From Rapana venosa (lineage: Eukaryota > Mollusca > Gastropoda > Neogastropoda > Muricidae), in assembly GCA_028751875.1 (NCBI GenBank), contig CM054155.1:11055649-11119648 (forward strand): a DNA stretch of 64,000 nucleotides. Direction: 5' to 3'. The notes beneath the pieces are model-generated. The model had not been told where the DNA came from. It made no database searches and was given only the letters and a program-made list of their open reading frames with translations. This document shows positions 57,171-64,000 of this stretch, piece by piece; within the stretch, counting starts at the first letter, position 1; the number at the start of each line of letters is the position of its first letter. A program made the translations under genes and the position numbers.

Positions 57171-58240
57171 ACCTACACAAGAATAACGGACACCCACACG
57201 CACAGAATAACGCATCCTAACACATTTTCACCATCATTTAATAGACATTTACAGACACTGTAACAATAACACATCTAAACACATCATGTAACCGACACCT
57301 ACACACAAAATAGCGCATCTAAACGCATCATATAATGAACACCCAACACGCTCAGAATAACACATCAACACATCAACAGACATGGAATAACGCATCTAAA
57401 CACATAAGACACACTGACAGACATGGAATAACGTATCTAAACACATAAGACACACTGACAGACATGGAATAACACATCTAAACGCATAAGACACACTGAC
57501 AGACATGGAATAACGCATCTAAACGCATAAGACACACTGAGAGACATGGAATAACGCATCTTAACACATAAGACACACTGACAGACATGGAATAATGCAT
57601 TTAAACACATAAGACACACTGACAGACATGGAATGATTGACAAAGCCTACGGTACTGAATAACGCATCTGAATATATAGTATAACGGACACACTACCCTT
57701 CACAACACACACACACAACACACGACACACACACACACACACACACACACCACACACACACACACACACACACCCACACACACAGAACAACACATCTCAA
57801 CACATATAACAAAACACTGAATATCGTGTCTAAAAACATCAGAAATAACGGATACATACACATAAGAATAACTCGTCTAAACACTATAAACGAACACCTA
57901 CACAACGGGCACCTGCACACACATAAATATACATCTAAACACATAATATTATAAGAGACACCTACACACCCAGAATAACGCATCTAAACACATCATAATA
58001 ACAATGCACTATACAGGAATGGAACAACACATCATGTAACAGACATGTACACAATGGAACAATGCGGCTAAGCACATTACACAACGCAAACCTAGAGACA
58101 CTGAAAAACACATCTAAACATCAATATAAAGACATTGAACAACACATCTAAACACATCATTTACAGACATAGAACAACACATCTAAACACATCTCACAAT
58201 GGACACCTACAAGCCTTGACATGATGGACCTAATCACTCC
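57171..58240 (+). repeat. satellite block 3 (degenerate)
   Basis: At 57370-57640 a 43-44-bp unit with CATCTAAACACATAAGACAC and ACTGACAGACATGGAATAAC repeats six times. Before and after lie irregular GGAATAACGCATCTAAACAC units. An AC run at 57699-57780 sits in the same relative place as the one in block 2. Confidence 0.9.
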
Positions 58241-59189
58241 TGTGGCAGGTGTGTGTTGATTAGTTAAAAGAAGTCGCAACAATTGTATTGAGGTTTGCAG
58301 TCTGACCCTTAGGCTAACAGAATGTTTCAACATCATGCCATGTCAGTATGCATTTTAAGGCAACATGATTCATAATCAGATTCAGATTCAGACTATGTTT
58401 TATTGCCATTTCAGGTCAAGTAGACTTATTTACACAACAAACAAAACAAGCAACATGTGTAACAATGATGTGTATTTTGAGAGTTGTAGTTGTTTATATT
58501 TAACATATCTGCATAAACTTAAGTGTCTTGCCACAACATTGCTTCAAAACAATGCAACTTAACCACAACATGCCGATTTAGAGAACGTATTGGTATTTTC
58601 AATCACAAAAATTTAGGTCTAAATGCAAGTTAATGTTTGGTTCATACAAAGTTGTTCTTTTGGTTTTGCTGACTCATATCCGCTGTATCATGTTATATCA
58701 TGAATTGACATTGTCCACTGTAGAATGGTTGATATCAGTATGGACATTTGTTCATATTTGCTCCAGCAGAGATAGACAGTTGGTGTTTCAGTGAAAGAAT
58801 CTTTACCAGTGCCAAGTGTTCGTTGTTGTCTAGTTTTCTTGCAATTGTGCCTTTGTTTTGCTTTTTGATTAACTTTGAGTCAGTTTCAGCTTTCTTCTGA
58901 AAATGTGGTTGCAGTAATTTGGAAAGGTTTTAAGTTGATTTGGTTTGTTGCAGCAGCAACTGTATGGTAAAATAATATTGTGTTTTATGTGAACACACAC
59001 ATGCCTACAAGCTTCCAAATGATTTCAGTTGCATGTTTCTGTGTTGGGACATGGTGTAACTGTCTGCTTGTTGTTGTTCTGATCAATTTGTTAATTAAAA
59101 AAATAAAAAAAAACACCATTTGAACTCAATTGTGTGAGCCTGTGTGTGTAAAAGAAAGGAAGTGCAACTATGTTCTGTATATGCCCATG
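58241..59189. other. AT-rich spacer containing a retroposon 3' end
   Basis: At 58365-58430 (minus) a tail reads AATGGCAATAAAACATAGTC then TGAATCTGAATCTGA, a short-repeat-terminated retroposon 3' end. The remainder (58440-59189) shows no recognised feature. Confidence 0.5.
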
Positions 59190-59193
59190 GCGT

Positions 59194-59256
59194 GCGTGCG
59201 CGCGCGCGCGCGCGCGCGGCGTGTGTGAGGTGTGTGTGTGTGTTGTGCGTGTTTGT
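59194..59256. repeat. (CG)n and (GT)n alternating tract
   Basis: GTGCGTGCGCGCGCGCGCGC run followed by GTGTGAGGTGTGT. This is the strongest alternating purine-pyrimidine GC stretch in the window, together with 59552-59578. Confidence 0.93.
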
Positions 59257-59257
59257 G

Positions 59258-59345
59258 TGTCAAAGTCAAAGTCCAAACTTTTATTTTTCAGAGGTACATT
59301 GTATAAGCAGTGCATTTGCTTTTTTTCATCAAGCCATCTATCTAA
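59258..59345 (-). mobile_element. retroposon 3' tail (family T3)
   Basis: GTCAAAGTCAAAGTCCAAAC, TTTTATTTTTCAGAGGTACA, AAGCAGTGCATTTGC, ATCAAGCCATCTATCTAAA. Complement of the copies at 16419 and 18927. Confidence 0.75.
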
Positions 59346-59589
59346 AGAAAAAAAAGAGAGAGAAAAAGGATAATATATGCAGACATAGATTTAAAAACCC
59401 TAACCAAATCATAAACCATACAAATCAAACAAGAAAAGACAATTAACATATGCAACATGTAATTAAAAACAAACAAAAATCACTGAACAATATTAAACCA
59501 TAACAAGTTCAAATATCTTGAAAATAATCCATCATATTACAAAACAAAGAAGCGCGCGCGCGCGCGCCGCGCGCGCGTGTGATGATGTG

Positions 59590-59670
59590 TGTCAAAGTCA
59601 AGTCACTGTTTATTTTCAGATGTACATTGAATAAGCGAGTGCATTTGCTTATTTTTCCATCAATCCACTA
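59590..59670 (-). mobile_element. retroposon 3' tail (family T3)
   Basis: GTCAAAGTCAAGTCACTGTT, TATTTTCAGATGTACATTGA, GAGTGCATTTGC, CATCAATCCAC. Next to a second CG tract (59552-59578) on its 3' side and a poly-T/poly-A tract on the other. Confidence 0.75.
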
Positions 59671-59672
59671 TT

Positions 59673-59737
<65 letters not shown>
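59671..59737. repeat. T22-A45 homopolymer junction
   Basis: 22 T followed directly by 45 A, a perfect inverted repeat of 22 bp with no loop. Confidence 0.97.
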
Positions 59738-59739
<2 letters not shown>

Positions 59740-59844
59740 AAAGAAAAAAAAGCTAAAGAAAAAGATAATGTATATGCAACATATAATAAAAAACCTTAAT
59801 CTATGGTAAACTATACAAAATCTAAACCATAAAAGACAACTAAT

Positions 59845-60660
59845 ATGATGTGTGTGAGTGTAACAATTTCGTTGATGTTACACAAGCTTCTTATTGAGGT
59901 TGGAGCGTTTCATAAAATACCATGGGAAAAAAAGATATGTCAAAAATTAGCAATGAGTTTCATTTCATCTGGAATGTCCCCACTTACATTAACAAGGTTT
60001 TTATTCCTCAAGCATTATTCTGTAAACAACCCATGTCCCAGTTAGTTAGTGTAGCTGAAGAAATAATGAAAATATCAAAATGTACTTCCTCCCTCTCAAA
60101 ATTCATAGACTTTTTGCAGGTTCTTGAAATTTCAATTGATCTGGAATTTCATATGTTGTTTTTCAGAAGTAGTAGATTGTGTCTAATTAAAGAATTGTAC
60201 AAACTAATATATAAAAAAACAAAAAAAAAGTGTCGAGTCTTTAATACTGTTTATGATTTTGTGATGAACTCATGCTTTTCGCTCCTATTAGTAATGATGA
60301 TATTTGTGGGTGTATCCTTTAATACCTGTAATGATGATTTTGTGATTAACTCAAGCTTTCAGCTCCTATTAGAATTGATGATATTTTGTGGGTGTATCCT
60401 TAAATACTGTTGATTGATTTTTGTGATGAACTCAATTCTTTTCAGCTCCTATTAGTAATGAGATATTTGTGGGGTTTATCTTTAAACTGTTGATGATTTT
60501 GTGATGAACTCATGCTTTTCAGTTACCCTAATTAGTATTGATGATTATTTGTTTTGTATTGCTGTTGGTTGTTTCATCTGTTAAATTCAGTTCTGTTAAA
60601 TTCATTTTGTAATCCTCCATACCCCAAAAGGGTGCAAGGATTAAAATCTTGAATGTTTAA
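59845..60660 (+). mobile_element. probable LINE 3' end with internal ~80-bp tandem repeat
   Basis: The + frame 59922-60413 (163 codons) has no definite family. Its part up to KELYKLIYKKTKKK resembles the Leu/Lys-rich end of some LINE ORFs, but only loosely. From 60238 four copies of an 80-bp unit (GTGATGAACTCATGCTTTTC, AGCTCCTATTAGTAATGATG) start at 60261, 60343, 60423 and 60501. The end is CCCCAAAAGGGTGCAAGGAT then TAAAATCTTGAATGTTTAAA (60616-60660), a LINE-like 3' terminus. Confidence 0.45.
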
Positions 60661-60694
60661 AGATGGAAAGTGCTGCTATGTGTCCTGTATAAGC

Positions 60695-61140
60695 AAGCGC
60701 GCGTGTGTGCACGTGTGTGTGAGCAGTGTGTGTGTGTGTGTGTGTTAGTTTGTGTGTGTGTGTGGTGGTTTGCGCGTTGTATGTGTGTGTGTGTTGTGTG
60801 TGAAGGGTGGTGTGTGTGTGTGTGTGTTGTGTGTGTGTGGTGTGTGTGTGGAGGTGTGTGAGTGTGTGGAGGTTTGTGTGTGTGTGGATGTAAGTGTGTG
60901 TGGAGGTAAGTGTGTTGTGGAGGTGTGTGTGGAGGTACGTGAGTGTGGAGGTTGTGTGTGTGTGGAGGTACGTGTGTGTGGAGTTGTGTGTGTGTGTGTG
61001 TGTTTGGAAGTGGTGGTGTGCGTGTGGATGTGTGTGTGTGTGGTGTGTGTGAGGTGTGTGTGGGTGGAGGTGTGTGAGTGTAGGTGTGTGTGTGTGAGTG
61101 TGTGGTGTGTGGAGGTGTGTGTGTGGAAGTTGTGTGTAAC
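60695..61140. repeat. GTGTGG-rich block
   Basis: GT repeats with regular GGAGGTGTGT and GGTGTGTG interruptions. The Val/Cys/Trp + frame and Thr/His/Pro - frame are artefacts. Confidence 0.96.
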
Positions 61141-62818
61141 AACAACAACAACAATAACAACAATAATTTTAATTCAGTTTTCTGCAGGCCGAAATGGCCC
61201 CATAGGAACAACAGTATCATATACCTTTCATGTATGGTGAAACAAATCCTTACATCTGATATCTACACATTAAAAAGAATAATCCAACTTTAAACAACAA
61301 ACTAGGTTTAGTGTTCATTACAAAGAAGCTGCACTTTCAATTCGCTGGAAAATCTGTATAATACAGATGAAAACATTTTCTTTTTCGCAATACAGCAAAT
61401 TTTGGGCATATAAGTAAAAAGTGACAAACATCCTTCAATTGTTGGCCATCACACTGAGAGCATAAGGATCAAGTAAATCGGTTAAGCCATAACGTGGAAA
61501 TTCCATTATAGGTAATCTGTTGACCTTCAGTAAACATATACCTCTACGTATTCTAAAGATTCTACTTACACATACATAATTTGCTCTACAAAATCGGTTG
61601 ATAAGTCTAAGTAGTCAGCTGAAAGAGAGTCATGCCATTTTTGTTGGGTACTCATCTGTATTCCGTATTTGGAATATCTTTACATGAAGATGAAGAATTA
61701 CCACAATTCAGGCAATTGTCCAAACAAACCAAATCGTGGTGCATAAAATCTTCTAACGAAGTGTTAGCCCCATTTAATCTCCTGCTTCCATCCTGTCTAC
61801 CACAAAAAAAAACCCAAACAAATATTGTAGCATGTCTGGGATATCTATGATCAGGCATATCCAAAATTTTTTAGCCAAAATTTGATTACTCCCTGGTAAC
61901 AGTGTCAACAAAAAATGGATATCTACCACAACTCGGCCAAGGCAAATATTATTTTTAACATCTCTGCCAACCCCCAGGACATTTTGGCAAAATTTTTTAC
62001 CTGTATTTTTTTTCAATATCATGTACTGTGAAAACCCCAAATTTCAGAACCTAGCGGAGGATTGGTTTCACTTTTGTATCAAAAATACTAAAAACTGGTA
62101 GATGCTGGAAGATTCTTTAAACCTGAAGTACATATCTTTTGTAACCATGCAACAGCCTTCAATGCTTTTCCAGAGAGATTTTCTATACATTTTGACCAGT
62201 CATGGTTGAGTCCAAAAACCACACCCAGATAATATAACAAAATTCTACTTTGTATCTGCTTTTCAAAATAACACCATTTTTCAGATTCTTAATAAATCCA
62301 CCATTTTTAAACCACGACTTCTTAGTTTTTGTCCCTATTTACGAAAGCCCATTTCTATACAATAATTTTCCAAACAACTGATCGTTTTTCTGCAAGTCTA
62401 CAACTGAATCTGAAACTAAAGCAATATCATCTTGCATTACATAAAGTAAGAGATGCTAGTGGCTCAGAAAATAATCTATGCCTTGAGTATCTGATCCAGT
62501 GAATCTGATTCTAGTTCAGAAATAAAAATCGAAAATAATAGGGGACTCAACATACAACCCTTGTCTGACACCAAAAATACAATCAAAAATCAGTAAATGT
62601 GAGCCCCGCTCTCACAGCTGCCTTCACAACTTTGTACATGCTTTGCAGCGTCAGGAACATTTTATCATGGATATCCTTTTGCAGCAGCAGAAATAAAAAG
62701 TTTTATTCTGTCAACACTGTCCAATGCTTTGGAAAAATCTACCAAAAGATAATAAAACGCTAAACCACCTTTCATTGTTTAATACTTTTGTGCTAGAGAC
62801 AGAGTAGTAAAAAAAGAG
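61141..62818 (-). mobile_element. 5'-truncated LINE, RT palm to 3' end, highly degenerate
   Basis: From right to left on the minus strand: LVDFSKALDSVDRIKLF (62755-62705), the A-motif region with catalytic Asp retained; CMLSPLLFSIFISELES (62560-62510), motif B; and LNHDWSKCIENLSGKALKAV (62215-62155). LPASTSF and NPPLGSEIWGF (62095-62030) follow, then FAKMSWGLAEMLKIIFALAE (61990-61935) and ARLRFGLFGQLPELW-type sequence near 61730. The 3' UTR ends with GGGGCCATTTCGGCCTGCAG and an (AAC)n-complement tail at 61141-61165. Stops and frameshifts occur throughout and the YADD box is lost. Flanking GT blocks adjoin both ends. Clade undetermined; probably Jockey-superfamily. Confidence 0.75.
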
Positions 62819-62979
62819 ATCGATGGTGCTGTGTGTGTGTGGAGGAGTGTGTGTGTGGAGGTGTGTTGTGTGGAGGTGTGTGTGTGTAGGAGGTGGTGTT
62901 GTGTGGAGGTGTGTGGTGTGTGTGTGTTTGGAGGTGTTGTGTGGTGTGTGGAGGTGTGTTGTGTGTGTGTGTGTGTGTG

Positions 62980-63013
<34 letters not shown>

Positions 63014-63065
63014 AGGTGCGTGTGTGTGTGTGTGGTGTGTGTGGAGGTGGTGTGTGTGTGTGTGT

Positions 63066-63104
<39 letters not shown>

Positions 63105-63225
63105 TGTGGGAGGTGTGTGTGTGTGTGGGTGTGTGGATGTGAGAGTGTGTGTGTGGTGTGTATGTGAGGTTTGTGTGTGTGGTGTGGAGGTGTGGTGTTG
63201 TGTGTGTGTGGAGGTGTCATCCTGA
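62819..63225. repeat. GTGTGG-rich block
   Basis: Same composition as 60695-61140: GT repeats with GGAGGTGTGT. The two blocks bracket the LINE, so the LINE may have inserted into one GT-rich tract. Confidence 0.95.
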
Positions 63226-63481
63226 TGTTATTGACAGAGAGTGCAGCCAAGACACAGAAGGCAGGGACAGACAGAAAAGGAGAAAACCGCCGAGAGAGAG
63301 ACAGACAGACAGAGAGAGGGAGGGAGAGAGACAGAGACAGAGAAGAGAGGAAGAGACAGAGAGAGAAGAGACAGAAGAGGGACAGTGAGAGGAAGCGACA
63401 GAGAGTAGAGAGGAAGCAACCAAAAAGAGAAAGAAAGGGAGGACAGACAGGAGAAAGAGGAAACCACCAGAGAAGAGAGAA

Positions 63482-63563
<82 letters not shown>

Positions 63564-63690
63564 CGGACAGAACGAAAGACAGACAACAGACAGACAGACA
63601 GACAGACAGACAGAGACAGAACAGAGAGAGACAAGAGAGGGAGAAGAGGACAGAAACACACAGATGATAGGGAGAGACAGAGAGAACTAC
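63226..63690. repeat. (GA)n/(GACA)n-rich block
   Basis: GAGA, GACAGACA and AGAAGAGA repeats. The 316-codon minus-strand frame that runs through this and the GT block is Ser/Leu- then Thr/His-rich and is purely compositional. Confidence 0.95.
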
Positions 63691-64000
63691 CAACTCCAAC
63701 TCCACCTTAATGATTAAGTCCAAAAAGGGCCATTGGCCCCTCAAATATACATGAAAGGGGGTTGCTGAACTTTTTAGTATTTTGGTGGGGTTACAAGCAA
63801 TAGTAACGGCAAAATGTTACTGTATAACAAAAAGTCAGCTACAAAAATATGACTTAGTATAACAATTCTGAAAGCTTAACACAAATATAAAGTGAGGCTG
63901 TGCACAACCTCAGGATGACTTGATGCCAGGAGTAAACCGAGTCTAAATTAGGCCGTCTACTATATTTAAACAGGGAAGTCGTTTCTGCCTAACATCCCTT
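63691..64000 (-). mobile_element. possible LINE 3' UTR running off the window
   Basis: TTAATGATTAAGTCCAAAAA then GGGCCATTGGCCCCTCAAAT resembles the 3' terminus at 61160-61200 (a GGCC-ATGGCCCC element beside a short tail). If so, the element body lies beyond 64000. No coding motif is visible in the 300 bp present. Confidence 0.35.

Noticed and set aside
60657..61220. 187-codon minus-strand Thr/His/Pro-rich frame
   Set aside because: Translation of a GTGTGG repeat block.
62711..63661. 316-codon minus-strand open frame
   Set aside because: It spans GA and GT simple repeats only; the product is Ser/Leu then Thr/His low complexity.

Overview
The window is non-coding, repeat-dominated eukaryotic genomic DNA. 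I find no intact host protein-coding gene, tRNA, rRNA or bacterial-type operon. Several signs point to a lophotrochozoan, most likely a mollusc and plausibly a marine gastropod. These are very abundant AC, AG, poly-G and ATT microsatellites, decayed non-LTR retrotransposons (LINEs) of at least four types, tRNA-derived SINEs with a conserved central domain, and LINE 3' ends of a kind I associate with mollusc genomes. The species cannot be fixed from the sequence alone.

Layout. 1-14.8 kb: AT-rich spacer with microsatellites, a degenerate tandem repeat (1.1-1.5 kb), a relic LINE carrying reverse transcriptase (RT) and RNase H (7.0-8.8 kb), an assembly gap (10.66-11.16 kb), a tRNA-derived SINE (11.74 kb) and a CR1/L2-like RT relic (13.3-14.1 kb). 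14.8-16.8 kb: a short module present in alternating orientation between G-rich and AC-rich blocks. 17.0-29.6 kb: minisatellites, then a large set of tandemly duplicated exon-like modules on the + strand. Many have a polypyrimidine-AG on the left, and some have a canonical GTAAGT on the right. This is either an unrecognised multi-exon transcript with duplicated internal exons or a complex satellite. 29.8-30.5 kb: probable piggyBac transposase N-terminal relic. 31-35.3 kb: SINE pieces, CT/AC tracts, and 31-bp, 24-bp and 69-bp minisatellites.

36.1-58.2 kb is the main feature: a satellite domain. Its homogeneous core (36.9-41.4 kb) has a 45-bp unit that is open in most frames on both strands, so its long reading frames (up to 726 codons) are artefacts. 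The flanks grade into degenerate ACATCTAAAC/GGAATAACGC repeats, a 74-bp sub-array, and later blocks at 50.4-51.3 and 57.2-58.2 kb. Retrotransposons have split this domain. A Jockey-like LINE at 44.3-49.8 kb is interrupted by a SINE, whose ATT tail is in turn interrupted by an RTE-like LINE. A second RTE-like LINE lies at 51.7-54.7 kb. A CR1/L2-like LINE at 54.7-56.8 kb is interrupted by a third RTE-like fragment with a perfect 10-bp target-site duplication.

58.2-64.0 kb holds LINE 3' ends, a minus-strand LINE (61.1-62.8 kb), GC/GT/GA simple repeats and a T22-A45 tract. None of the retrotransposon reading frames is intact. The window records satellite growth, repeated retrotransposition into it and decay, rather than a set of cooperating genes.
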